Shown here: positions 1-5,660 of the stretch, one piece after another | Numbering within the stretch: position 1 is the stretch's first letter | Layout of the letters: each line of letters starts with the position of its first letter | DNA from: Candidatus Poribacteria bacterium | Lineage (GTDB): Bacteria; Poribacteria; WGA-4E; PCPOR2b | Reading direction: 5' to 3' | Assembly (NCBI GenBank): GCA_027296925.1 | Contig: JAPUIP010000339.1 | Location: forward strand, 1 to 5,679 | DNA length: 5,679 nucleotides | Program-made: the position numbers and the translations under genes | The notes under the pieces: generated by a model | Seen by the model: only the letters and a program-made list of their open reading frames with translations | What the model was told of the DNA's origin: nothing | The model's database searches: none

Positions 1-152
1 CGCGACATATAACGCAATGCGTTATGGTAATTGGGGAATTTGGCCTTCGCCACCCGTTCCAGTCCGGGATCCGGTCGGTTCAGCGGTCGGATGGTCGTGT
101 GGTCAAAAAACTCGTTCGGCTTGTTGCTAGCAGTCTTTGAACAGGGCGCCAC
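1..152 (-). CDS. Partial open frame of unknown function, running off the left edge
   Basis: This minus-strand frame stays open from an in-frame TAA (a little above position 200) to the window edge. It reads as protein-like sequence near its visible end (…NRPDPGLERVAKAKFPNYHN…), with Pro, Asn, Tyr and His placed more plausibly than in the competing frames. I do not recognise a family. No convincing start is visible: a GTG at 152-150 is the first usable candidate and has only a weak GGA-type element before it. The coding assignment is therefore tentative and the 5' limit is a guess. The EFFDHT part of this frame is encoded by the left copy of the 21-bp inverted repeat (93-113). The gene could have been cut or rearranged there, with only the part left of the repeat being native. 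Another minus frame (268 to 80) overlaps it and looks less protein-like. Confidence 0.35.
   Translation of the reverse strand, partial: MAPCSKTASNKPNEFFDHTTIRPLNRPDPGLERVAKAKFPNYHNALRYMS
93..113 (+). repeat. Left copy of a 21-bp inverted repeat
   Basis: The stretch 93-113 (core cgtgtggtcaaaaaactc at 96-113) is the reverse complement of 2121-2141, with one mismatch near the outer edge (t at 95 against the complement of 2139). The 18-bp core is exact. Both copies point inward and bracket the 199-aa gene and the insertion sequence. A chance exact 18-bp inverted match in a window of this size is very unlikely. It could be the terminal repeat of a compound element, one of a dispersed repeat family, or a recombination scar. 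Confidence 0.6.
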
Positions 153-283
153 TCCATTCCGGCAAGCAACGGGAGTGTGACCTGGATACTTCTGCGGTTA
201 CCTTCGAGTTCTTCGGTGCCAAGAGAGTACGCGAGCGAGATGTGAAGTACCCTGGCATAGCTGTCCACAGTCCACCATCAGTA

Positions 284-883
284 TTACGGAACGGGGGTCT
301 TCTTCAAGGCAAAAGATTCATGCACCAATGCAGTTCGTCGCGGCCCAAGTGGTTCGCTTTTCAACTCCCGATGGATGGCGATATAACGCGCTACCTTTTC
401 GACGACGGCTGGGTGCTCCGAAACTTCCCGGGCCCACTGTAGGGCAACACCGTCCCATAGACTCAATAGCTCTTGCGGGACCTCAACGGCATATTCAATC
501 CATTCGAAGTTGCTACCGTGCCATACGTCAAGTGGCTGGAGATTTCGTCCGAGTAGGAATGGTACGAGATAAAGATTCTCGAGCATTGTTTGGTAGAGCT
601 TGTTGAACGCTTCTTGCCTGCGATCCCCGCGTAATAATGCCAGTGCCCACATCAGATATTGGTACGGTTCGCCGCCGTCGTCGGGGTAGGCGTCTTCATA
701 CCAATCGAATGAAGCCAGAGCGCCGCCGATATCGCCCATCAACATGTAGAGCGGCCCTAGCAAATACCGCTTCCCGTAGCTGTCTCCACCGTATCTTCCT
801 TCCAATTCCCTCTTCAGGGCGCGTTCGTAGCGGCGAATTCGCTCGCGGATGCGCTTAGGGTCTGTGGGAAACAGGTCGGCCAT
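284..883 (-). CDS. Conserved TPR-like hypothetical protein, 199 aa
   Basis: This is a complete frame, ATG at 883-881 to TAA at 286-284, predicted soluble with no signal peptide or membrane segment. The N-terminus (residues 5-30) is highly charged and probably helical (RIRERIRRYERALKREL). Residues 38-110 look like two or three degenerate TPR-type helical hairpins, with alternating small and large residues and the pattern GPLYMLMGDIGGALASFDW. A Trp-His-Gly-Ser-Asn patch follows at 121-125. It resembles a class of proteobacterial conserved hypothetical proteins with similar openings, but I know of no function; TPR-like folds usually mediate protein contacts. An AAGG element lies only about 3 nt before the ATG, which is tighter than ideal. 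The inferred left end of the IS lies about 15 nt upstream of the start codon, so the native promoter has probably been displaced and transcription may come from the co-oriented IS. The gene may be a resident gene hit by the IS or a passenger inside the inverted-repeat unit. Confidence 0.75.
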   Translation of the reverse strand: MADLFPTDPKRIRERIRRYERALKRELEGRYGGDSYGKRYLLGPLYMLMGDIGGALASFDWYEDAYPDDGGEPYQYLMWALALLRGDRRQEAFNKLYQTMLENLYLVPFLLGRNLQPLDVWHGSNFEWIEYAVEVPQELLSLWDGVALQWAREVSEHPAVVEKVARYIAIHRELKSEPLGPRRTALVHESFALKKTPVP

Positions 884-898
884 AATCCTTGAAAGGCA

Positions 899-922
899 GG
901 TTCAGAGATTCCGCGACCGTGT
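899..922 (+). repeat. IS left terminal inverted repeat (imperfect)
   Basis: This is the inward-reading left end of the IS. It matches the reverse complement of about 2077-2100 at 16 of 24 positions without gaps, and better with two gaps; the strongest blocks are gtt, aga and ccgc. It lies just downstream of the transposase stop and ends about 15 nt from the start of the 199-aa gene. Confidence 0.55.
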
Positions 923-933
923 AGGCATCACAC

Positions 934-2004
934 TCATGCAGCTTCCCGATAGTAATATTTCAGCAACCCACCTAAGCGTTCCTTACAACCGACTGATCCG
1001 TCAATTCGATTCATTGCTTTCCCGGCGGTTGGAAATAACAGTATGTTGTCTTTACCTTGATGATTTCTTTCGCGATGATAATGCACGAGGTACTCGCGGA
1101 GTGCACGTCTTAACGATGTTTCGCCAAACAGAATCAGCTTCGATAAACACTCATTTTTTACAGATTTTACCCAGCGCTCCGAAAACGCATTCAAATTCGG
1201 GCTGCGTGCGGGGAGACGCAGCGTTTTGACATCTCCGGATTCGATGATTTTCCGAAATGACTGACAATACTTGGTGTCTCGATCATGGATGAGGTATCGG
1301 CATCCATCGAGGAAACCCCACTCGTCCATAGTGACATTCCTGGCGATTTGCTTCATCCAGGCTTCATTGGGATGTGGCGTAATCCCGGCGACCTCAACGC
1401 GACGGCTCTCCAGATGGATAAAGAACAGCACATAATAAGTGACCAATCCGCGCAGCGTCAGTACCTCCACCGAAAAAAAGTCGGTGCCCGCAAGGACAGA
1501 CATGTGAGCACGAATGAAGTCTATCCAGGTTGTACTATGCTGGCGCTCTGGCGCGGGCGGGATACCCTGGCGTTGCAGAATATTGCCAACCGTTTGATCG
1601 GATAGCGTATACCCGAGGTTCGCCATGGCGCCCACAATGCGGTCATAGCCCCAATCCGAATTCTCCTTGGCCATACGCACAACTAACTGTTCAATTTCAC
1701 CGTCAATTCTGGGGCGGCCCGGATAGCGACGTGATTTAGACCCATCGAACTTGCGTGCTACCAGCTTCCGGTACCAACCCATGATGGTGTCGGGCTTGGC
1801 GGTATTAGCCACATCCTGGAGGGCTTTGCGGCCAAGCCGATGCGCGATTTCAGCGAGTGTAACCCGCTCCGCGTCAGTGAGTCGCAGCCGGGTCTTGAGC
1901 TGAGCTTTCAGTATCCGGTTTTCAGCAACGAGATATTCATAACGCAGAAGGAGTTCCTGGTCCACTGTCCCGGTGATGTAGGCCAGCATGCGTGCCCAAT
2001 CCAT
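934..2004 (-). CDS. DDE transposase, integrase-core (rve) family, 356 aa
   Basis: This protein catalyses DNA strand transfer for the surrounding IS in the cytoplasm. The N-terminal part carries a helix-turn-helix region (about residues 42-80, LTDAERVTLAEIAHRLGRKAL then a W-Y-R-K segment), followed by a basic linker with RRYPGRPRID at 92-101. An HTH_21-like block around 105-150 (DWGYDRIVGAMANLGY) comes next. The RNase H-like catalytic core runs from about 170. Likely catalytic residues are D175 (GTDFF), D241 (HDRDTKY) and E276 (NAFSERWVKSVKNECL), which gives DD34E spacing, and the NH..H-rich tail (YHRERNHQG) is typical. Length is as expected for this IS481/IS3-related group and no frameshift is seen, so it is probably functional. 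The ATG at 2004 is preceded by GGAG with an 11-nt spacer. It is co-oriented with the 199-aa gene downstream, with only 50 nt between stop and next start. Confidence 0.9.
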   Translation of the reverse strand: MDWARMLAYITGTVDQELLLRYEYLVAENRILKAQLKTRLRLTDAERVTLAEIAHRLGRKALQDVANTAKPDTIMGWYRKLVARKFDGSKSRRYPGRPRIDGEIEQLVVRMAKENSDWGYDRIVGAMANLGYTLSDQTVGNILQRQGIPPAPERQHSTTWIDFIRAHMSVLAGTDFFSVEVLTLRGLVTYYVLFFIHLESRRVEVAGITPHPNEAWMKQIARNVTMDEWGFLDGCRYLIHDRDTKYCQSFRKIIESGDVKTLRLPARSPNLNAFSERWVKSVKNECLSKLILFGETSLRRALREYLVHYHRERNHQGKDNILLFPTAGKAMNRIDGSVGCKERLGGLLKYYYREAA

Positions 2005-2038
2005 GTAAAATCTATCTCCAGCTGGAAATTCTCGGCAA

Positions 2039-2066
2039 ATCTTAAGCTAAATCTGAGGCTATGCAA
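2039..2066 (-). promoter_or_regulatory. Weak candidate promoter for the transposase
   Basis: On the minus strand TTGCAT (2066-2061) and TAAGAT (2044-2039) are separated by 16 nt, inside the IS and about 35 nt before the transposase ATG. The match to the sigma70 consensus is poor (3/6 and 4/6). The position is sensible but the call is weak. Confidence 0.2.
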
Positions 2067-2076
2067 AACGGCATTG

Positions 2077-2100
2077 AAACAGGTGCGGGATTTCTAAACT
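2077..2100 (-). repeat. IS right terminal inverted repeat (imperfect)
   Basis: This is the right end of the IS, read inward on the minus strand as agtttagaaatcccgcacct and onward, pairing with 899-922. It lies upstream of the transposase gene. The outer 20 bp separate it from the right copy of the unrelated 21-bp inverted repeat at 2121. Confidence 0.55.
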
Positions 2101-2120
2101 ATTGATTTCCTTCTGTGGAT

Positions 2121-2141
2121 GAGTTTTTTGACCACACGGCC
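2121..2141 (-). repeat. Right copy of the 21-bp inverted repeat
   Basis: The stretch gagttttttgaccacacg (2121-2138) plus gcc is the inverted partner of 93-113. It lies outside the IS and downstream of the binding-protein gene. Its outer part also forms one arm of a small stem-loop (2135-2151). Confidence 0.6.
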
Positions 2142-2151
2142 AATGGTCGTG
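2135..2151. repeat. Small stem-loop abutting the right inverted repeat
   Basis: On the plus strand CACGGCC, a loop of AAT, and GGTCGTG form a 7-bp stem with one G-T pair. The right arm (atggtcgtg, 2143-2151) is identical to 91-99, so the left repeat end has a direct-repeat partner here too. There is no T-run on the 3' side in either orientation: on the minus strand the stem is followed by tggtcaaaaaac. It does not look like an intrinsic terminator for the binding-protein gene. The rest of 2152-2247 holds no gene I can support. Confidence 0.35.
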
Positions 2152-2247
2152 GGCAGGCATCGAATAACCCTTCATAGGACCGGCCGTTCGCAGGACAGCA
2201 GTTTCGGGGCTGAATCAGGCTCTTTCGTGCCGATAGCGGACATAGAG

Positions 2248-3402
2248 CTAGATTTCTTCTAGAGTCAGTGACGCGGGGTGAAATAGTTCCTCGATACTGA
2301 GCTGACGGCTAGCCAGGCCCTGCTCATGAGAATACCTGAATAGGGTTTCCAAGGTTTTCTTGTTGGAACTAATGCCATACGAATAGAAATTGGAGCCCAT
2401 CTCCGCCACAGTATGCTCAAGCTCCTGGCCGTACCATGGCAGCATGTCTGACGCCCACCCCAGTCTGCTCATGTATTGATAACCCAACGTTTTAGCCTGC
2501 GAGTAAGCGTTGAATATGGCACTAACCAGCTGTGGATTCTCTTCCAGGAGTGCTTTGCGGACTGCCACGGCATGCATAATCGGGAAAACGCCGGTTTTCT
2601 TGTAATAGGCCAGTTCAGAATCACGAGAATTTGGGAAAAGGCGAGCTACTTTTGGATGTCCATCCAGGTAGGCTTGTGGAGTGGCTGCATGGAACAATGC
2701 GTCAACTTCACCCCTTACCAGTAGTTCAGATTCATCCACTCCTTCGGGGCCGGGTCGTATATCGATGCCTTGCGGAATTACGTTCTCCTGTTTTGAAATT
2801 TTACCCGCCTCACCGCCAGACGAATCCTTCCTTGAGAACACCCATTTCATAGCTTCCGGTGCTACCCCATATTCATCTTGGAGCATGCCGCGTATCCATG
2901 TCAGTGAGGTAGATGAGTAGCCAGGGGTTCCGATAGTCTTTCCTCGCAGGTGCTCCGGTTTTTCGATCCCACGATCAGTTCGAATGAAAATGCTCTTGTG
3001 CCGAAACAGCCTGAGCGGAAATATCGGCAGGAGAGTGAAATCCCTAAAATCCTCGTTGGCATAGGCGAGCATGTAGGGATGTAAACCAATTTCAGTTACA
3101 TCCCATGTCTGAGGGCCGCTGAAGATATTTGTGTTGGCATCACCAATCCCCACTTTCTCAAACTGAGACGCACAGCCCTCAATTTTCACGCGTCCAGCAA
3201 AAAGCGCCTCCACACGGGGAAAGCGGTAACCTGCAGCCTTGATAGAGATGGTCGATCCCGAGGTTTCCCCCAATGCCATACTCCATGGCCCCACCGCTGC
3301 GGCCGCGGTCATCAACGTCTGCAAAAACGTCCGGCGGTTAAAGGCCGATTCAAATAATTTGTTACCTGCAGTAGTCAGATATATGGGTTCCATATCGGGC
3401 AC
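2248..3402 (-). CDS. Tat-exported substrate-binding-like protein, 4,5-dihydroxyphthalate decarboxylase/NMT1 fold
   Basis: Predicted periplasmic protein of 384 aa. A twin-arginine motif (N22-R23-R24-T-F-L27) and a hydrophobic stretch (about 29-45, LMTAAAAVGPWSMALG) form a Tat signal with likely cleavage near residues 43-46. The mature part resembles the type II periplasmic-binding fold of the 4,5-dihydroxyphthalate decarboxylase (Pht5-like) and NMT1/THI5-like group. Characteristic stretches are AGRVKIEG (69-76), FPLRLFRHKSIFIRTDRGI (128-146), LRGKTIGTPGYSSTSLTWIRG (152-172, hinge and ligand loop) and LQDEYGV (174-180). The decarboxylase relatives are cytoplasmic enzymes, so export favours a binding role for an aromatic or other organic acid, by inference. 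The start is GTG at 3402-3400, because GGGAGAG stands 6 nt before it; the next in-frame ATG (3393) is too far from that site. No permease or ATPase gene is visible nearby, so its transport partner is unknown or encoded elsewhere. Confidence 0.8.
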   Translation of the reverse strand: MPDMEPIYLTTAGNKLFESAFNRRTFLQTLMTAAAAVGPWSMALGETSGSTISIKAAGYRFPRVEALFAGRVKIEGCASQFEKVGIGDANTNIFSGPQTWDVTEIGLHPYMLAYANEDFRDFTLLPIFPLRLFRHKSIFIRTDRGIEKPEHLRGKTIGTPGYSSTSLTWIRGMLQDEYGVAPEAMKWVFSRKDSSGGEAGKISKQENVIPQGIDIRPGPEGVDESELLVRGEVDALFHAATPQAYLDGHPKVARLFPNSRDSELAYYKKTGVFPIMHAVAVRKALLEENPQLVSAIFNAYSQAKTLGYQYMSRLGWASDMLPWYGQELEHTVAEMGSNFYSYGISSNKKTLETLFRYSHEQGLASRQLSIEELFHPASLTLEEI

Positions 3403-3412
3403 AGCGCTCTCC
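3403..3412 (-). promoter_or_regulatory. Ribosome binding site fixing a GTG start
   Basis: On the minus strand GGGAGAG ends about 6 nt before GTG (3402). This supports GTG over the downstream ATG at 3393 and keeps the full residues ahead of the Tat motif. Confidence 0.6.
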
Positions 3413-3415
3413 CAT

Positions 3416-3429
3416 TGATGAATTCATCA
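3416..3429. promoter_or_regulatory. Perfect 14-bp palindrome, possible operator
   Basis: TGATGAATTCATCA is a perfect inverted repeat placed just upstream of the ribosome binding site of the binding-protein gene. The adjacent sequence repeats attcat (3423-3428, 3430-3435). Position and symmetry suit a dimeric repressor site or a translation-affecting structure; no regulator gene is visible in the window. It could also be chance. Confidence 0.35.
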
Positions 3430-3577
3430 TTCATAATTAACTATCGGGTGTAATGAAGTACAACTTTGAAATGTCCTGTCTGAGTCATTGCTGCCCTTCT
3501 GCACAGCAGACCCTCAATGTCCTTTGTCGGGAGTACAGGAGCCGTCTGACACGGGTAATCCAATAGTCTCCGAGCAG

Positions 3578-3606
3578 AGTATAGCAGCGGTCCTTACCAG
3601 TGACTA
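3578..3606 (-). promoter_or_regulatory. Candidate sigma70-type promoter for the binding-protein gene
   Basis: On the minus strand TAGTCA (3606-3601) and TATACT (3583-3578) are separated by 17 nt, matching 4/6 and 5/6 consensus positions. Transcription would start near 3571, giving a leader of about 170 nt before the GTG at 3402. The promoter sits between that gene and the terminator at 3706-3736, so the gene would be expressed independently of the sulfatase. The rest of the 3403-3780 gap holds the palindrome, the terminator and no gene I can support. Confidence 0.4.
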
Positions 3607-3705
3607 TCTTCGGCCGCGGTGACCCACGAGCAACCGCTGATAGGCTTGGGAGATGGTATGTGCTACAGACAGGAATCGGCCAAAACGAGTCATTCGCTTA
3701 CGCAC

Positions 3706-3736
3706 AAAAAACCCCACTCATGAAGCGGGGTTTTTT
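3706..3736. terminator. Strong bidirectional Rho-independent terminator
   Basis: AAAAAACCCC (3706-3715) and GGGGTTTTTT (3727-3736) form a 10-bp stem around an 11-nt loop, within which a CT/AG pair can extend the structure. Both strands give a GC-rich stem followed by a T-run. On the minus strand it lies 44 nt past the sulfatase stop and should end that transcript before the binding-protein gene. Confidence 0.9.
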
Positions 3737-3780
3737 GAATCATTTGAAAGTAAATCAGGCGATTTGTCTGGCGCAAACCG

Positions 3781-5475
3781 CTACTTATCGCTTTGAGTCC
3801 AGGGAAGCTCGAAATCCGCAACCTCTCGTGGGTCGAATGGAAGTTTCTTCGCATTTGCAGGAAGGTCATTCAGCTGGAGCGTTTCCGGTCGGGCATTCTC
3901 GATGCCGGTTAAAGCAGGCCCGCGAGTGGCATCAGGACGGTTAGGGTACTTCTCCATCCACAATTGATGCCGTTGTCGTTGGCGATTAAACATGCTCTTT
4001 ACATGAAACTGCTCGATCATCTCACCGTGTGCCTCACGTGGGTCGGTATATAGATCATAGAACTCAGCGCCGGAAAGCCCTTCCGTGGCGTTAGCCCAAT
4101 CACGCTTAAAACGACCTTTGACTGCGGCAGCCAAGCTTGTTCCCTGATAAATCATTACGTAGTCACGTCGGCTATAAGAATCGCCTTTCATTAACAATGC
4201 AGTCTGGTCAACGCCGTCAATAACTCTGTCGCGAGGGATATATTCGGTTGCACCACCAATGCTGGCAAAGGTGGTGAAAAGGTCAGTGATATGAATAATA
4301 TCCCCAACAATTTCACCGGGCTGAATTACACCAGGCCATGTGGCAATGGCGGGTACGCGCACGCCACCTTCTGTGAAGTCGCCTTTGCCGCCTGTATAAA
4401 GAGTCTCAACCATGCCGCGTGGGCCATGATGAGTGAACGGCCCGTTATCAGCCATAATCAGGACAAGGGTGTTCTCAGAAATGCCTAAGTCTTTAAGTTC
4501 TTGCTGGAGTTCGCCAATAAAACGGTCTGTCCTTACCAGAGCCTCTTGCAATACATTCTTATTGGCCGTTCCCTTAACGGGGTCCCGCTGATCAGGAATG
4601 AAGGAGAGCAGAATCGGCCAATAGGCTACATAAAACGGCTCATTGGCTTCGTTGCTTTGACGAATGAAGTTGATGGTTCGTTTTTGCGCTTCGGTCTCGA
4701 TGTCCCAATAGTTTTCATTGCTGGGTGGAGGGCCCCACTCCCGCGTTTTGCCACCCTTGGTGCCTTCCAGCGTCCAGACCTGGCCAAGCGGCTGCCATGA
4801 GCTATCAATATCGTAGGCATCTTTGCCGTAGAATTCAGGGTACAAACCGGTCACCACATTCATGGATTCGGCAATGGGTTGCCACATGCTGGGAACCTGG
4901 TTGTAAGGCGTGAAGAACGCTTCGTCGTAGCCCTGGTTATGGGCGTAACTGAACTCGGTGTCACCTAAGTGCCACTTGCCATAGAAAGCAGTTCTATAAC
5001 CGCCTTTGCTTAGCACCTCGGCAATGGTGACTTCGTCTGCATCCATGCCCGCGTATTCAATAGGGAAGCTAACGGTATGCATGCCGCTGCGAATTGCATA
5101 GCGGCCTGTAATAGCGGCCGCACGACTCGGGGTGCAAGACGGTTCGGTGTACATTCGCATGAAGTTCACACCATCGGCCGCCATCTGGTTCATGTTCGGC
5201 GTTTCAAAACCTCGCACACTTTGAATTTCAGGAATGCCAATCTCACCGAGGGCGGTGTCATCCCACATGATGTGGATGATATTTGGCGGTGTGCCATGCT
5301 TTTCTTTTAGTGCGGCTAATCTGGCTTGAATTTCGGTGTCTTGTGCCGCCCAGTCCTCGCCATGCTGGGCCTCCAGAATGTAGTACTCGGCGTCGTGGAC
5401 AATATCCTTCGCCATCCCTTGACCGGTCCATATAGCCAGCCCTATTGAAGCCAAAGCGAACAAGTTATTCTTCAT
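3781..5475 (-). CDS. Secreted type I (formylglycine) arylsulfatase-like sulfatase, 564 aa
   Basis: Hydrolyses a sulfate ester of an organic substrate, probably in the periplasm or outside the cell; the substrate cannot be told from sequence. The start is the ATG at 5475, with AAGGGG 6 nt before it. It exposes a Sec signal peptide, MKNNLFALASIGLAIWTGQG, with likely cleavage after GMA (residue 22). A frame start at 5529 would bury this signal. Catalytic motifs, numbered from this start and compared with human arylsulfatase A, are: metal ligands D72-D73 (MWDDTALG); C114-T-P-S-R118 followed by AAAITGR, the formylglycine signature; G-K167-W-H169-LG; D343-N344 (ADNGP); and K364 (GGKGDFTEGG). The usual C-terminal FYDLYTDPRE segment is also present. 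The histidine that contacts the sulfate ester in arylsulfatase A (H229) has no evident counterpart: its region reads YVAYWPILLSFIPDQ (about 282-296). Activity needs a formylglycine-generating enzyme, which is not in the window. The gene ends at the terminator 3706-3736 and probably follows the small frame at 5493-5660 in one transcript. Confidence 0.93.
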   Translation of the reverse strand: MKNNLFALASIGLAIWTGQGMAKDIVHDAEYYILEAQHGEDWAAQDTEIQARLAALKEKHGTPPNIIHIMWDDTALGEIGIPEIQSVRGFETPNMNQMAADGVNFMRMYTEPSCTPSRAAAITGRYAIRSGMHTVSFPIEYAGMDADEVTIAEVLSKGGYRTAFYGKWHLGDTEFSYAHNQGYDEAFFTPYNQVPSMWQPIAESMNVVTGLYPEFYGKDAYDIDSSWQPLGQVWTLEGTKGGKTREWGPPPSNENYWDIETEAQKRTINFIRQSNEANEPFYVAYWPILLSFIPDQRDPVKGTANKNVLQEALVRTDRFIGELQQELKDLGISENTLVLIMADNGPFTHHGPRGMVETLYTGGKGDFTEGGVRVPAIATWPGVIQPGEIVGDIIHITDLFTTFASIGGATEYIPRDRVIDGVDQTALLMKGDSYSRRDYVMIYQGTSLAAAVKGRFKRDWANATEGLSGAEFYDLYTDPREAHGEMIEQFHVKSMFNRQRQRHQLWMEKYPNRPDATRGPALTGIENARPETLQLNDLPANAKKLPFDPREVADFELPWTQSDK

Positions 5476-5489
5476 GAATTTCCCCTTGA
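5476..5489 (-). promoter_or_regulatory. Ribosome binding site deciding the sulfatase start
   Basis: The minus strand reads CAAGGGGAAATTC directly before ATG at 5475, with the purine-rich core about 6 nt away. This selects the downstream ATG over the upstream in-frame ATG at 5529 and places the signal peptide at the N-terminus. Confidence 0.75.
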
Positions 5490-5492
5490 GAG

Positions 5493-5660
5493 TTATTTGG
5501 AGTTCTTCTGTACCGTAAACATATCGCAAATCTGCGACCAGGCATCCTGCGGACTGATTATGCCGGGAAAGAATACTGAGCCCTCAGCCATGAACTCGCT
5601 CAGTGGTGTAAACTTTCCTCCCATCTTCTTCCTCGCGATATCCTCTTGAGATAAGCCCAT
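5493..5660 (-). CDS. Small protein of 55 aa, or the frameshifted 3' end of an upstream gene
   Basis: This frame runs from ATG at 5660 to TAA at 5495-5493 and ends 17 nt before the sulfatase start, an operon-like spacing. It reads like a real protein (…LSEFMAEGSVFFPGIISPQD… near residues 20-39), with no signal peptide or transmembrane helix evident. I do not recognise it. An in-frame TGA lies just upstream of the start, with only a GTG (5663) and the ATG (5660) as start candidates, and neither has a good Shine-Dalgarno sequence. It could instead be the C-terminal tail of a larger gene whose frame shifts here. A second open frame (5584-5679, reading LIRDGLISRGYREEEDGRK) overlaps it and enters from the right edge. 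Confidence 0.45.
   Translation of the reverse strand: MGLSQEDIARKKMGGKFTPLSEFMAEGSVFFPGIISPQDAWSQICDMFTVQKNSK

Larger units (their letters stand above)
899..2100 (-). mobile_element. Insertion sequence (about 1.2 kb) with integrase-core transposase
   Basis: The transposase gene is flanked by imperfect inverted repeats. The left end reads inward from 899 (ggttcagagattccgcgacc) and the right end reads inward from 2100 on the minus strand (agtttagaaatcccgcacct). They share about 18 matching positions over 24-25 columns if two single-base gaps are allowed. The repeats sit 12-35 bp beyond the transposase stop and about 70-95 bp beyond its start, as expected for a single-gene IS. I see no clear target-site duplication: gaaaggca on the left against attgattt on the right. 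The exact boundaries are therefore uncertain by a few bases, and the insertion may be old or the flanks rearranged. Confidence 0.65.

Noticed and set aside
80..268. 62-aa minus-strand open frame
   Set aside because: It overlaps the more protein-like left-edge frame, has low-complexity Arg/Ser/Leu content, no good ribosome site and no recognisable family.
2017..2026. 10-bp palindrome tccagctgga near the transposase ribosome site
   Set aside because: It is short and has no loop, so it cannot form a useful hairpin; such palindromes are expected by chance.
849..2097. Plus-strand open frames opposite the transposase
   Set aside because: They are shadows of a well-supported minus-strand transposase with conserved catalytic residues.
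2152..2247. Possible terminator or small gene downstream of the binding-protein gene
   Set aside because: No stem followed by a T-run was found on the minus strand, and the short frames there have no start signals or recognisable product.
2681..2920. Plus-strand open frames opposite the binding-protein gene
   Set aside because: They are antisense shadows with no ribosome sites; the minus-strand frame has family motifs across its length.
3600..3944. 114-aa plus-strand open frame
   Set aside because: It runs straight through the strong terminator (3706-3736) and into the antisense of the sulfatase 3' end, so it is not a credible gene.
5476..5529. 18-residue N-terminal extension of the sulfatase from an upstream ATG
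   Set aside because: It would hide a clear Sec signal peptide, overlaps the 55-aa frame, and the ATG at 5475 has an excellent ribosome binding site.
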